From assembly GCA_030849075.1 (NCBI GenBank), contig JASAOO010003461.1, positions 1 through 64,000 on the forward strand: 64,000 bases of DNA, read 5' to 3'. Of the stretch, positions 39,277 through 50,225 are shown one piece after another (positions within the stretch are counted from its first letter, which is position 1; every line of letters begins with the position of its first letter). Under the pieces are notes generated by a model. That model saw nothing but the letters and a program-made list of their open reading frames with translations. It did no database searches and had not been told where the DNA came from. The position numbers and the translations under genes were made by a program. Origin of the DNA: Zelonia costaricensis (Eukaryota > Euglenozoa > Kinetoplastea > Trypanosomatida > Trypanosomatidae).

Positions 39277-40928
39277 ATCGGTGAGACAAGGCGACGAGCG
39301 CGGCGGTGGCGATGAGTCGATGACGCGTTGGGTCTACACTACATCCAGGGGTGGGAGGGGGAACAGGTACGTCGGCCGCGCGTAGGGTGCACCAGCAGAG
39401 GGCAGAAGGAGGGAGAGGAGGAGCGGGGGTGAGGTGGGGTGGGGAAGGGGGGGGGGCTTCGGCTGCGTCCACTTGCCCCTCGGTTACCTACACAACAACA
39501 AGACAAGAGAGGCGAGTACCAACACGCAGCGCGCACCTCGGCACTTCAACACGCACTTGTATACTTCTCGTGTGTTCTGATCAAAGGGAGTCTACACGCG
39601 TGTGTGCGTGTGTGTGTGTGTGCGCGCGGAACGAAGTGCTTCCGTCTTCACCGTCAACGCAGCTGCGGGCGGTGGTCGGTGTGCGAGCGCGGCAATGGAC
39701 TGAGGCGCCGAATGCGGTGCGCAGGCGAGTGACGGAGGCAGGCAGAGCAGGCGGCGCGGAGGTGCAGGAGGGGGGGGGGGGGGGTTGAACAAAGCCAACG
39801 ACACAGCCGGCAGGCGGGGGCATCGACGTGCGATGGCAGAGGCCGCACGTGCCGCGCGACTCCATTTTGTGTACCGCACAGGCGGCGCTTTCTTCTCGCG
39901 GACAAGGCGCCGCCGTCGGCGTACGCCAAGACGCAGGCCGAACGCACGACTTGCGCGCGCGAGCGCCGCGCACACGGGTCTGCGGGCACCGCGCACACGG
40001 TGAGCATCCACTGCTCCCTGCCTTCGCTTTCTTAGGTTGTTTGTTTCGTCACCTAGGCTTGTTGCATCACGCGTGTGCGTGTGTGTTCCAGCGCGGCGCG
40101 CGTCGCCGTCCACGCCACGAACACACACGGAGAAGGCCGAAGTCTGGGACAACACGCCACGGCGCACGGAGGGGGTGGGGGTGGGTGAGTGCGGACGCAA
40201 CGAAGTGCACCGCGGCCGCTGCAGCAGCAGCAGCCGGAATAGAAACATCCGTTAGCGCCACCTCCTCGCATTCTCACCATCTTCCCCCCCTTCTCCTGTC
40301 AGGCGTGAAGGCGTGGAAGGCACCGCCGCGTCACCGCAGAAGGCGACTGACGCGCAGGGACTGCTGGACTCGAGGTCGGCGTCAACGACGCACACACACA
40401 CACACACGCACGTGCGCCTGAAAAGGGACAGTACGAGGAGGAGGAGGGGGGGGGGGACTCACCGGTCGCACTGGAAGACGGGGAAGCCATCGCCGATGCG
40501 GCGGAGCTACCCCACACGCACGCGTCCAAGCACCGTGTCTTGTGGGTGGGGTGGGGAACAAAGAAGAAGAAGAAAAGGAACTCTCACAGAAAGGCAGGAA
40601 AGAAGCGACACAGACACACGAGCATACACGAGTTGCAAGCGAGCGGAGGAGACAAGAAACACGCGGGGAGTGAATCAGAGCACGCCGCGCGGGGGCGGTG
40701 ACGGCGAGGGCGGGGACGGGGACGGGGGCGAGGGCAGGCCAGGTGGATGGAGAGGGCACCCATTGTGCGGCGTGTGATGCCATCGGGAACCGTTCAAGCA
40801 CACACACACGCACACACATACACGCGTACACACATGTTCTATGGGCGTTCACGAGCGTCGGTGTGTCTCTCGGTTCACGTCACGTCTTCTGTTTCTTATT
40901 CGCGTCTCGGTTCGTCTCTGGGGGCGCG

Positions 40929-41408
40929 CTACAGGGCGGCGTAGCTCTTGCCGACCGCCTGCTCGAGCTTCTTGTGGCCGTCCGCGCCGGGCTTGCCGCC
41001 CTGGGTGACCTTCAGCAGACGGATCTTGAAGACCAGCGCCGCGTTGGGCGGGATGACGCCGCCGGCACCGCGCGAGCCGTAGGCCAGCTCCGGCGGCAGG
41101 TACACCTCCCACTCCTCGCCCTCCACCATGTACTGCAGGGCCTCGGTCCAGCCCTTAATCACCTGGTTCGGCGCGAACGTCGCCGGGCTGCCGCGGTCCA
41201 TGGAGCTGTCGAAGACCTTGCCGGAGGTGAGGGAGCCGTGGTAGTGCACCGAGCACGCATCCGACACGTTCGGCGACTTCGCCGCGCCGACCTCGGCCAC
41301 CTTCGTGAGGATCTTGAAGCGCATGCCGCTGGGCAGCTTGTGCACGTCTGACTTGGCGTCGACGGACGCCATGAACGCCTGGTCCGCTGCGTTCATCGTC
41401 TTGGGCAT
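40929..41408 (-). CDS. FKBP-type peptidyl-prolyl isomerase
   Basis: 159 aa. It catalyses cis-trans isomerisation of X-Pro bonds. The FKBP fold covers about residues 45-135 with the pocket residues in place: Y56 (VHYHG), D67 (VFDSS), F78 (TFAPNQ), the VIKGW motif with W87, Y110 (ELAYG) and F127 (LVFKIRLL). A short N-terminal extension and a charged C-terminal tail flank it. With this start there is no signal peptide, so it is likely cytosolic or nuclear, not the secreted MIP type. The frame stays open upstream to 42158 but encodes CA-repeat low complexity, and a putative acceptor lies three nucleotides before this ATG. A second Met at codon 5 (MNAADQ) is possible. Confidence 0.93.
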   Translation of the reverse strand: MPKTMNAADQAFMASVDAKSDVHKLPSGMRFKILTKVAEVGAAKSPNVSDACSVHYHGSLTSGKVFDSSMDRGSPATFAPNQVIKGWTEALQYMVEGEEWEVYLPPELAYGSRGAGGVIPPNAALVFKIRLLKVTQGGKPGADGHKKLEQAVGKSYAAL

Positions 41409-42356
41409 GCACTGACGACAGAAAAGGGGGGAAGGTGTGGGAGGTGGGAGAAGCGTGTATGTGTGTGTGTGTGCGTTGGTATAGGTGGGTGCGCGAAGTG
41501 AGAGGGCTGTTGTGTGTTTGTGTTTGTGTGGAGGGCTGGGTATGCTGTGGGCAACTCTTCGGGAGGCACCGTGTAAACGAGGAGGGGGGAGTGGTGGTGG
41601 TGGTGGTGGCGGAGGCAGGACAGTTGATGGGAGGTGTGGCACGACACACGTGTGAGGCGCAACGCATCGAGCAGCGAAGCCGAATCCAGAAGTGCAGCGA
41701 AGGCTCCCCCTCCTTGCCTCCTTCGCGGAGGGGGGGGGGTTGAGGCGACTTACCGTGTTCGTGTCCCTCTTGATGACGATTTCACACGAAATTGTGTTTC
41801 TCTCGCTCATCTCAGCCTTCTCCGTCTCTCCACCCAGTCGGGGCAGAGCGGGCTTCCGTGGCGCGCGTGCGTGGGGGGCAAGCTTGAGCGGTCCGTGGAG
41901 GCACACCGAGGACAGCTGGCAATGGCGAGCGGTTCTTGCGCAGATGGTGGAGTTGGTGCGGGACGTCAAGTAGCATACAGACACACACACACACACACAC
42001 CTACGTGCACTCGTGCGTACCACATGTCTCGCCACAAGAGAAGCTTGACCCACAAGGAAAGAACGGCCCCCCCTCCGTCCTCCTGCGCGACATGAGACGA
42101 GGTGCGAGGGGCGGAGGGGCGGTAGAGGGGGGGGAAGGAGGTGGAGGGTTGCGTCCAACTAGTGTACATGGCGGCACTAGGCCGAGCTCGATGGAAGCAG
42201 GCTGTCACGCAAAGCTAATAAAAGAAAGAGGGCAAACAAACACACCCCAATACACACCAACACACACTCATGCACCGCAATAGGTGTGCCAACCACGCTG
42301 ATATGATTACATCCGTGACTGACGCGCATGCGCACTCTACACGGTGCGTGGCTGCC
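41409..42356. other. Intergenic region, 0.9 kb
   Basis: No gene is supported. It contains the FKBP acceptor region, a TGG run near 41591-41613, G runs near 41728-41740 and 42128-42135, and a CA tract near 41977-42001. The right part is presumably the 3' UTR of the IQ-protein gene. Confidence 0.6.
41412..41450 (-). other. Putative spliced-leader acceptor of the FKBP gene
   Basis: The minus strand reads a C/T-rich tract including CCCCCCTTTTCTGTC and then GTCAG, with the AG at 41413-41412. No AG occurs for about 90 nt before it. The ATG follows after TGC. Confidence 0.65.
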
Positions 42357-45300
42357 TCACTCGTCGTAGAGCGCAGCCCAGCGGATCACCTCGGCATCGG
42401 GCCGGAAGGCGGCATCGTCGTCGTCGCCGCCGTCGACCGCATCGCCGTACGTCTCCACCTCACCCAGCCCAACCTTGGCTGCATTTGGGTTGCACAAGAG
42501 GGCGTAGAGGCGGATGCGGCCCTGGTGCTGGCGCTCCGCAATGTACTGCCGCTCCAGCAGACACGTCACCTCCAACTCGACGAGCTGGTCCTGCCAGATG
42601 AGTCGCCACACCTCCTCCCGCTCCACCCGCTTGCGGGCACACTGCGCCACAGCCGCGGCCCGGTCGCGGCGCGCCTGCCGCGCACGCCAGCACCGCCACG
42701 CGCACTGCAGCCGCTCCGCCATCGCGCCGAGGAAAGCGAGCGCCGCGGCCGCCTCCGCCGCGGCCGCTGCATCCCGCACGCGCTGCTGACGCCGCCGCTC
42801 GGCCCGCTGCAGCACCGTCGCCGCGGCGTCCTCGCGCATCTCTCGTGACACCGTCGTGCGCACCGTGAGCTTCTCCGTCAGCATGCGGCGCCGCCGCGCC
42901 TGCACGAGCGTCGCCGAGGCCCGCGCCCGGAGCAGCGACTGCGTGAGGTGCATAGCGCGGAGCTGCAGCGCGGCGAGGGCGGCGGCGGCGGCGCGCTGCC
43001 GGGCCTGCTCCTCGCTCCACATGCGGCCCGCCTCGACGCGACCGAGAATGCCGCGGCCAATGGACTGGAGAAGTACGACGTTCTCCATGAAGGTCCGGCC
43101 GTGTCGGGCCTTGAGCCGCCGCACCAGCAGCTGGTCCATCGCACTCCGCGCACAGCACTGCAGCAGCCGCGCGGCTTCGTACGTGCGGGCCTCGCTCGCC
43201 AGCCGCTCGGCCTGCATCGTCTGCCGCATGGCGCGGAGGTAGCGCCGCTGCCGGCCCGCCGCGTGGCGGCGCCAGGCGCGCTGCAGACACGTCGCCGCGA
43301 CGCGCAGCTCGCGGGCGCGGGTGAGGGCGAGGTGGAAGCGCCGCCGCTCCATCGTGTGCCGCCAGCTCTCTGCGATGCGGACCGCCGCGTCCACCTCGCA
43401 CGCCTCCTGCTCCGCCGCCTCCCGCTCCAGCCGCGCCTGTCGCTGGGCGTACTCCTGCAGCACAATCGCCAGCACGGTCGTCGCGGCGTCGCGGCGCTGC
43501 TGCAGGGCCGCCGCCTCCGCGCGCCGCCGCTCCCGCAGCGCCCAGAACCATACGCGGGTCTGCACCCCGCGCACGTGCCGCTGGATGCACGTCGCGGCGT
43601 TGGCCTGCCGCGCCGCCTCTGCCTCACGGCGCCGCTGCTCCGCCACCTCGACGGTCCGGCGGCGCCAGTACGCCTTCTCCACGACGATGTGCCGCCACCA
43701 GCGCTGCACCATGACAGCGGTGGCGGCGTAGAGACGCAGCCGGGCGTCGTGGGCGATGCTGAGCTCCTTGCACAGCCGCCGCCGCTGCTCCTGCCGCACG
43801 AGCCACTGCCGCACCGCCCGCGTCAGCGTCTGCGCCGCGGCCACCTCGCACCGCTCCTGCTGGCGGCGGCGCTCGTCGGCGTTGGCGCGGGCCCGCAGTG
43901 CAGCGCGACGCCGCCGCTGCTCCCGCACCCCGGCAACAAAGCCGTCGATGGCCAGCGCCGCCGCCTTCTGGATCGTGTACATGTAGCGGTACAGCACCTG
44001 GCGACGCAGGTGCAGCTGCTCGCGGGCCTTGCTGGAGCGCCAGGCTAGCTGGATGACGATGGCGGCGTGGCCGCGGCGCTCGTTCAGCTCCGCGTAGAAG
44101 CCCACCACCTCGCGCTGGAAGCGGGCGTTGCGCTCCGGCAGCGTCTCTGCCTCTTCCTCCTCCTCCTCGTCATCTTCTTCGTCTTCGTCCTCTTCACTGT
44201 CGTCGCCCACGTCGTCACCGCGGCTCACGTTCGACGCACGGGCCTCGCTGCCGATGCGGGCGCGGGGGTGCCCCTCACCCGGCTGTTGCTCAACGCCGGA
44301 GGGCCGGCCGCTGCTGCCGCTGCCGGACGCGAGGAGCGACCCGCGCGTGTTGGGGCTCGATGCGATGGCGGAGGAGCGCGCCGCGGCTGAGTTGCTGACG
44401 CCCTCGCCGGCGTTCCCGTTGCCCGCTATCTGCATGGCGCTCGCGGGGATGCCCTGCGCGGTGGCGCCGAGGTCGCGAGGCGGCCCGTCGTAGTCGAGGT
44501 CGTGCAGCTGCAGCTGCTGCTGCGACGATGGTGCCGCACCGGACTTCGACGCGGCTGCACCTGCAACGGACGCGTTGCTGCCGCCGTCGCCGCGCTCCTT
44601 CTTGGAGAGGTCCGACACGCTGGCGGCACTCCGCGGACTGGCAGCGAAAGAGGTGGCGGCGGTGGAGCGCGGGCTGGGCATCAGGAGAAGCTTGCGGTCC
44701 TTCTTCTTCTTCCGCGGGCTTCCGCTGTCAGCCCCGCGCGGGCTGCCGGGCACGCCGCCGACGCTGGCTCTTGGCGAGATCGCAGAGAGCAGCAGCGCCG
44801 CGGTCGACGGCTGCGACTTGCCGTCGCGGTTGCCCCGCGCCTCGCCCTTCCTTTTTTTCTTCCTTTTCTTCTCTCCGTCCGCGCCGGTGTTCGCCTGCAG
44901 CGACGCATCCTTCACAGCGCTGCGCAGCACGAAGGCGTCCGCCGGGTTCTGCAGGCGGTAGCAGTGGCGCAGGGCATCGCGGCCGGACAACTTCGCCCCG
45001 GGCTGCGGGGACGGGCGGCGCGAGAGGCTGGGACGGCTCACGGCGGCATCGTTGCTGTTGGACGCCGCCACCGACCCCGCCTTCGCCGCTCTCGCCCCGT
45101 CCGACCCGGCGCCACCGCTGGACGACGCGATCGACGGCACCGGGAACGTGCGGGCGAGCTGCATTGCCGGCCCGGCGCTTACCCGCGAGGCGGAGTGCAG
45201 CGACGCGCCGTGGTCAGCCGTTTGCGTGAAGGGTGGCAGCAGCGACGGCGGACGCGCGGTGCGAGACGCAGCCACGGCGCTCGGGGAGGCGAGCTGCGGG

Positions 45301-47333
45301 GCTGGCGGCGCCGAGGCGGGTGGGCGCGGGGGCAGGGCACCCGGCGGCAGCTGGTGTTGTTGCTGCTGCTGTTGCTGCTGCGGCGGAATGGCCACCGGTG
45401 GCAGGGGCAGCGGACGGGTCAGCGTGCCGGCCGGCAGGCGCTGAGGGGCGGCGGCGTGCAGGGCGGCAGAGGCCTGGAAGTGCAGGTACGGGTCACTGCT
45501 GGCACGGCTCGACATGGTCGTGGCAATGCTGTCGCGTGGGAGCAACGCCGCAGCTGCCGCCGTGGTGCTTGGCTGTGACGGCGGCGCGCTGCGGCTGAAG
45601 GTCGCCATTCGCAGCCCGGCGCTGCCGTCTGGTGAGGCCGGGGCAACACCCGCGACGAGCGCCGCGGCCGTCTCCACCACGGGGTGCGCTGCGCCGAGCA
45701 CCTGCCGCCCCAGCGTGTAGGCCTCCGTCCAACACGGCAGCTGCTTACCCACCGCCGCCGGCGCAGGCGAGGACGCTGCATCAGCGGCGTGCCTCTGCGG
45801 ACGCGTCGCGTAGGCACTGCCGAGGAGGAGCAGCACGCCCGGCAGCAGGGCCCGCGCGATCGCTGACGCAGGCCAGAGGGTGCGCAGCGTGTGCTCCAGC
45901 TTGCCGCACCGCTTCACCACGTCCGCCCCTCCCAGCACGGCATGACGGGCGACGGCGCGCGCGTTGGGCGAGCGAGTCACGTCCGCGGCGTCGGCGTCGG
46001 CCGCCGCCGCGGCGATGGTGAGCCACAGCAGCTGCACGTCGTTGCAGGCGCCGTGTTCGAGGTTCAACTCCATCAGCACCCCATCGAGGAGCTCCACCAC
46101 TTGCGAGGGCTGCTGCTGCTGCTGCGGAGCCGCCGTTGCCGCTGAGGAGGCGGCAGAGGAGCGCGTGGATGTGGCGACGAGGGCATCGCTGGCGAAGCGC
46201 GCGAGGCGGGCCTCCCACTTGAAGACGTGCTTCGTCAGGCGCCGCGCGGCCTGCAAGCTAGCCAGCACCGCGGCAGCCGGCGCGGCGGGGGTGAAGACTG
46301 GGACGTAGGGCAGCAGCGAGGGCGCACCAGCGCCGGGCGCCCCACACGCGCGCCAGAGCCACACCGGGACGACCGTGGAGGGTACGGGGTAGGGGAAGTG
46401 CATGGGGGCGTCGTCCATGGCGGTGCTCGTCGTGGGCGCGCTGGCGTGGTGCTGGGCGAGCTGCACCGCCGTGCGGCTCACCTGGAGGACGGAGAGGGCG
46501 ACGCTGACGGCGGTGAGGGGCGGCGGCGGCGGTGGTGGTGGCGTACTGGCGGGGGACACGGCGTCCTCGTCGCCACCAGCGGCGTACGACGCGTTCGCTG
46601 CTGCCGCCGCAGAGATATCGCGAAGCGCGGCGATGAGAAGGTGCAAGTCGCGCTGCAGCGTCCAGCGACGGCGGAGCAGCAGCGCCAGCTGCACCACGTC
46701 GCCTGGGCCCAGCCCGGCTGCCGCCCCGGAGCTGCTGCCCTTCAACGGGCTTGGAAAGGAGGGGGAGGGGGCAGCCGCGCCTCCTCCGTCCGCTGCGGCG
46801 GCGGGTGCGGCTGCGGTGGCGGCGTTGGGCGTGGGCGCCGCTGCTGCTGCCGCTGCGCTGTTGCCGGCGCGGAGGGTCGCCTCGGGCAGCTCAGCGAGCA
46901 GCTTCTGCCAGTCCGCAGGAACGCACGCGAGCAGTACGACCAGAGCCTTCTCTAGCGCCGCCACGGCGGCGACGGAGTCGGGGGTTCCGTGGCGGATGAG
47001 GCTCAGTACATCCTGCATCTCGCTGCACCGCCGCAGCAGCGATGCTGTGGTGTCCTGCGTCTTGCGGTGGGACGGGACGATGGCGCTCGCGTTCGCCGTG
47101 AGGGTGGAGCTGTACATGCTCGCAATGCAGGCCGCGGCCTCGTGGACGAGAGGGGTGGTGCGGGTGTGTAGGTCGTGCAGCACCCCGCAGGCGCTATGGA
47201 TCGCGTTTGGGAAGCTTCCCACAGCCGCGTGTGGGGAGGACGCCGCGGAGGAGGAGGATGGGGGAGGGCTGCGGGGCTGTGGAGGTGCGCCGCCACCCTG
47301 CCGCAGTGGGGGACGCGGCTGTTGCTGCTGCAT
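42357..47333 (-). CDS. IQ-motif (calmodulin-binding) coiled-coil protein
   Basis: 1658 aa. The first two thirds are Ala/Ser/Pro-rich with moderately conserved helical patches (for example LLRRCSEMQDVLSLIRHG) and a Lys-rich KKRKKKRKG patch. An acidic run lies near 1045-1065. From about residue 1085 to 1620 the chain is helical, Arg/Gln/Ala-rich and holds repeated IQ-type motifs, each AA..(I/V/L)Q..(W/R)R: AAIVIQLAWRSSKAR (about 1088), AAVMVQRWWRHI (about 1204), AATCIQRHVRGVQTR (about 1243), AATCLQRAWRRH (about 1345), VVLLQSIGRGILGR and RLQCAWRCWRARQAR. IQ motifs bind calmodulin or EF-hand light chains, so a cytoskeletal or flagellar/basal-body scaffold is the natural inference. No motor domain is present. 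The start at 47333 (MQQQQPRPP) is chosen because everything upstream is repeat. Confidence 0.85.
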   Translation of the reverse strand: MQQQQPRPPLRQGGGAPPQPRSPPPSSSSAASSPHAAVGSFPNAIHSACGVLHDLHTRTTPLVHEAAACIASMYSSTLTANASAIVPSHRKTQDTTASLLRRCSEMQDVLSLIRHGTPDSVAAVAALEKALVVLLACVPADWQKLLAELPEATLRAGNSAAAAAAAPTPNAATAAAPAAAADGGGAAAPSPSFPSPLKGSSSGAAAGLGPGDVVQLALLLRRRWTLQRDLHLLIAALRDISAAAAANASYAAGGDEDAVSPASTPPPPPPPPLTAVSVALSVLQVSRTAVQLAQHHASAPTTSTAMDDAPMHFPYPVPSTVVPVWLWRACGAPGAGAPSLLPYVPVFTPAAPAAAVLASLQAARRLTKHVFKWEARLARFASDALVATSTRSSAASSAATAAPQQQQQPSQVVELLDGVLMELNLEHGACNDVQLLWLTIAAAAADADAADVTRSPNARAVARHAVLGGADVVKRCGKLEHTLRTLWPASAIARALLPGVLLLLGSAYATRPQRHAADAASSPAPAAVGKQLPCWTEAYTLGRQVLGAAHPVVETAAALVAGVAPASPDGSAGLRMATFSRSAPPSQPSTTAAAAALLPRDSIATTMSSRASSDPYLHFQASAALHAAAPQRLPAGTLTRPLPLPPVAIPPQQQQQQQQHQLPPGALPPRPPASAPPAPQLASPSAVAASRTARPPSLLPPFTQTADHGASLHSASRVSAGPAMQLARTFPVPSIASSSGGAGSDGARAAKAGSVAASNSNDAAVSRPSLSRRPSPQPGAKLSGRDALRHCYRLQNPADAFVLRSAVKDASLQANTGADGEKKRKKKRKGEARGNRDGKSQPSTAALLLSAISPRASVGGVPGSPRGADSGSPRKKKKDRKLLLMPSPRSTAATSFAASPRSAASVSDLSKKERGDGGSNASVAGAAASKSGAAPSSQQQLQLHDLDYDGPPRDLGATAQGIPASAMQIAGNGNAGEGVSNSAAARSSAIASSPNTRGSLLASGSGSSGRPSGVEQQPGEGHPRARIGSEARASNVSRGDDVGDDSEEDEDEEDDEEEEEEAETLPERNARFQREVVGFYAELNERRGHAAIVIQLAWRSSKAREQLHLRRQVLYRYMYTIQKAAALAIDGFVAGVREQRRRRAALRARANADERRRQQERCEVAAAQTLTRAVRQWLVRQEQRRRLCKELSIAHDARLRLYAATAVMVQRWWRHIVVEKAYWRRRTVEVAEQRRREAEAARQANAATCIQRHVRGVQTRVWFWALRERRRAEAAALQQRRDAATTVLAIVLQEYAQRQARLEREAAEQEACEVDAAVRIAESWRHTMERRRFHLALTRARELRVAATCLQRAWRRHAAGRQRRYLRAMRQTMQAERLASEARTYEAARLLQCCARSAMDQLLVRRLKARHGRTFMENVVLLQSIGRGILGRVEAGRMWSEEQARQRAAAAALAALQLRAMHLTQSLLRARASATLVQARRRRMLTEKLTVRTTVSREMREDAAATVLQRAERRRQQRVRDAAAAAEAAAALAFLGAMAERLQCAWRCWRARQARRDRAAAVAQCARKRVEREEVWRLIWQDQLVELEVTCLLERQYIAERQHQGRIRLYALLCNPNAAKVGLGEVETYGDAVDGGDDDDAAFRPDAEVIRWAALYDE

Positions 47334-49307
47334 CTGCGCCGCCTGGCTGGTGATGGCGTTGGTGTTGGGGAGGAGGGATAGACAGGTGGAAGGAGGGGAG
47401 GAGGGGGGGGGGGGGCGGCGGCGATGAGCGACGTCTCTGTTGTGTTCTCTTTCCCAGCCCGTGCACGTGCTGTGTGTGCGCTGTGTGTATGCAGCGCGGA
47501 GGGATGCGTCGACCGGCAGCTTGAGAATGGGAAAGAGGCACGGAGTGGGGAAGGAGGGGAGGGACTCGGTCGAGCATAGACGGGAGGGTGCCGTATCGGG
47601 AGGAGGGGTCGACCCGCCGGTGCACCTTCTGGTGTGGCCCGCGGCATGAAGGAGAACACAAGAGAGAGCGCTCCCCCCTTCCCCCCCTTCCCCCCTCTCC
47701 ACCCCCCGACCCCTACAGATCTGCAACGCAGGTGCGCGGGGGACGCTTCCCGGTGTGCGCGCGCACACACACACACGCCACTCAGGGCTCGCGCGTACGA
47801 AGGACCTCAGCCGCCACGGCGACCTCGCCGCCCTGGCGCAGCGCTCCACGCCTCGCGGGACTTCCGATGCTGTCCGCTTGACGAACCTGCGGTTGTGGCG
47901 GTGCGCTTTGCGGAGGCGGCGCAACGGCCAGCGGACACGAAGCCGCGACGCACACACACCCACACGGGCAAACACGCGACGGGGGGAGGGGGAAGGTCGC
48001 CGAGGGGCGCAAGCTTCGTGGCCGGTGTTGTCCAGAGCCTCCCTGCCCGTTTTCTTGTGTTTCCTTTTTTTTCTCTTCTTCTTGGCCAAACCTTTCGTCC
48101 TCAACAGGCGCCAGCATGATCAAGCAACATAGAACCACACACGCACACGCACCTACAGAACCGTGGCACCACCAACCACACGCGCACATGCATTCACGGA
48201 CGTACGTACAGGCGATGCGCCAGAGACACAAATGGGAAGAAAGAGAGGGGGAGGGGGCCGCTCTTGCACAGGCTTCGTTTGGCTCCTCACTCGCCTCTTC
48301 ACGAGGACACACACGCATACACACACACACACACACACATCCGTGTGCGACGAGAATCGGCATTTGATGGAGGCCATCGGCCATCCACGTCGGCGGCGTG
48401 CACGCGCGTCAGAGAGGCGGAATGCGAACAGGATGGTCGTCCCTTCTTTGATTTCCTTTCCCCCTCTCTCTCGCTCGCGCGTTCTCCCGATCTACGACGA
48501 CGCAGCGGACCTCCCCCGCACCGTCGCGGCCGTCGGTGTCGCACCGGGCGGTCCCCACGGCGTGTCTACGTGCACGGCGGGGGTGGGAGGGGGGGGGGCG
48601 GGAGGCAGGGAGTAGACACGGAGGGAGGCACACACGCATGCGCGCGCTCACACCTCAACACGCAGTCGAAGAAACAGAAGAAAAGCACATCAACTGCGCC
48701 CCTTCTTTTCAGTCCGACACGGACATGCCCACGCGCCGCAGCGGCACCTTTCCCGACTACGAGGTTTCCGCCCACGACCGCGACACACTCCGACACACAC
48801 ACACACACACACACACCATCGCGCACCTTGCGAGTCGCCGCCACCAGCGTCGCACAGAAGGGAGCCCATGCATTCAGAAACAGCGATCGCCCAAACGAGG
48901 GAGGCGGAGGAGAAGGGGTGGGTGGGGGGGGTACGCAAGAAGGGGCCTCGCTACGAGAGCGAGGCGGCCCGTGAAACACACACACACAAAAGGGAGAACG
49001 GAAAGGAAGGTTGGGTCGCTACGAACAACAACTAAACGAAGAGGTGGTGGGGGAGGGAGGCGGGGTGCTGACAGACGGGGTCGCTGGGGCAGGGGAGGTG
49101 GGTGCGGGGGCGGCGGCGGGCGGCGGGGGGGGGGAGGGAGGCGATGGAGGAGGGGAAGGGGAAGGGCGGTGAAGCAGGTGCCCTCTCCCGCACTTCCCCC
49201 ACCGCGCCCCCCTCTCCGAGTCGACACGGCCCTTTCTCTCTATCCCCGCCTCCCCACTTTGCACTTCGCTTCACGCACACGCACGCTCACACAAGATCAA
49301 CCACGCC
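47334..49307. other. Intergenic region, 2.0 kb
   Basis: No gene is supported. C-rich minus-strand tracts precede the IQ-protein start (plus-strand G run near 47403-47418), with GCGCAG directly abutting the ATG. CA/TG tracts lie near 47761-47776, 48317-48340 and 48793-48814, and G-rich purine runs near 49040-49170. The rest is probably the Rab11 3' UTR. Confidence 0.6.
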
Positions 49308-49937
49308 TTAGCAGCAGCCGCCGCTCTTCTTCTTCGCCTCGGGACTCTCGCCGGGATTCATGTTCACGGTGCGGCCCTGCTTCGGCGCTGCGCGGTCCGT
49401 CTCGCGGGCCTGCGGAGTGACGACGACGTCGTACACCGACTTCGCCAGCCACTCGAAGGCCTTGTCTACGTTCGTCTTCTCCAGGGCGGAGGTCTCGAGG
49501 AAGGACAGGCCGTTCTCCCGCGCAAACCGGTCGGCCGTCTCCTTCTTAACGACGCGCAGGTGCTCGAGATCGCACTTGTTGCCGATGAGGAAGATGCAGC
49601 ACGTGGCCGGCACGAAGACGCGCAGCTCCTGCAGCCACGTCGGGATCGAGTCGAAGGAGGTCTGGTTGGTGATGTCGTAGACGAGCATGGCGCCCTTCGC
49701 GCCGTGGTAGATGGAGCGCGAGATGGCACGGAAGCGCTCCTGACCGGCCGTGTCCCAAATCTGAATTTTGGCGTCACGGCCTTCGATCTTGACGCTCTTT
49801 GTCATGAACTCCACGCCGATCGTGGAGGGCGTATCCTGGCTGAACTCGTTCGTCGTGTAGCGGGTCATGAGGTTCGACTTACCGACGCCGCTGTCGCCGA
49901 TCAGCACGATCTTGAAGCTGAGGTTGGTGTCCTCCAT
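49308..49937 (-). CDS. RAB11: Rab11-like small GTPase
   Basis: 209 aa. Rab11 directs recycling-endosome and post-Golgi traffic to the flagellar pocket in trypanosomatids. All nucleotide motifs are intact: GDSGVGKSN (14-22), switch I STIGVEF (38-44), WDTAGQE (61-67), NKCD (120-123) and ETSAL (148-152). The wording GKSNLMTRYT, TIGVEF and NGLSFLETSAL is closest to Rab11 among Rabs I know. The C-terminus is hypervariable and ends SGGCC, a double-cysteine geranylgeranylation signal. The start at 49937 (MEDTNLSFKIV) fits the family; the codons above it are repeat. Rab subfamily assignment by eye is good but not certain (Rab2/Rab4/Rab14 are the alternatives). Confidence 0.92.
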   Translation of the reverse strand: MEDTNLSFKIVLIGDSGVGKSNLMTRYTTNEFSQDTPSTIGVEFMTKSVKIEGRDAKIQIWDTAGQERFRAISRSIYHGAKGAMLVYDITNQTSFDSIPTWLQELRVFVPATCCIFLIGNKCDLEHLRVVKKETADRFARENGLSFLETSALEKTNVDKAFEWLAKSVYDVVVTPQARETDRAAPKQGRTVNMNPGESPEAKKKSGGCC

Positions 49938-50175
49938 TTTCCACTTGCTGCTGTTCTTGTTGTCGATGTTGTTCTGTGTGTTTGTGTGTGTGTGTATAGG
50001 TCTGTCTTGCGGAGGTGATGGGCAACACAACGCACGATGCGAAGATCACAAGGCTTCCTTGGGTGAGCGAAAAGTAGCAGGGCAAGGCTGGCGATGCAGT
50101 CGAGTGCGTGTGCTGGCAGGTGCGGGGCGGGAAGTGGAGGCCGAGAGGAGAGAGGGCGAGGCGGGTATAGGACGC

Positions 50176-50225
50176 CTGCCGACGAAAGCGCACAGGCGAA
50201 GATAGAGAAGAAGAACCGGGAAAAC
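50176..50225 (-). other. Putative spliced-leader acceptor of Rab11
   Basis: A minus-strand TTCTTCTTCTCTATCTTC tract (about 50216-50198) is followed by the first AG at 50177-50176 in TCGGCAG. The implied 5' UTR is about 238 nt. Other AGs nearer the ATG lack a comparable tract. Confidence 0.5.

Larger units (their letters stand above)
39067..40928. other. Intergenic region, 1.9 kb
   Basis: No gene is supported. It contains the long AC microsatellite at 39125-39159, a long minus-strand pyrimidine tract at 39236-39276, a TG tract near 39598-39622, a G run near 39770-39784, and CA tracts near 40388-40410 and 40800-40822. The rest is probably the FKBP 3' UTR. Confidence 0.6.

Noticed and set aside
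41409..42158. Open upstream extension of the FKBP frame
   Set aside because: It encodes repeat-derived Thr/His/Pro sequence and would bypass a good acceptor located next to the chosen ATG.
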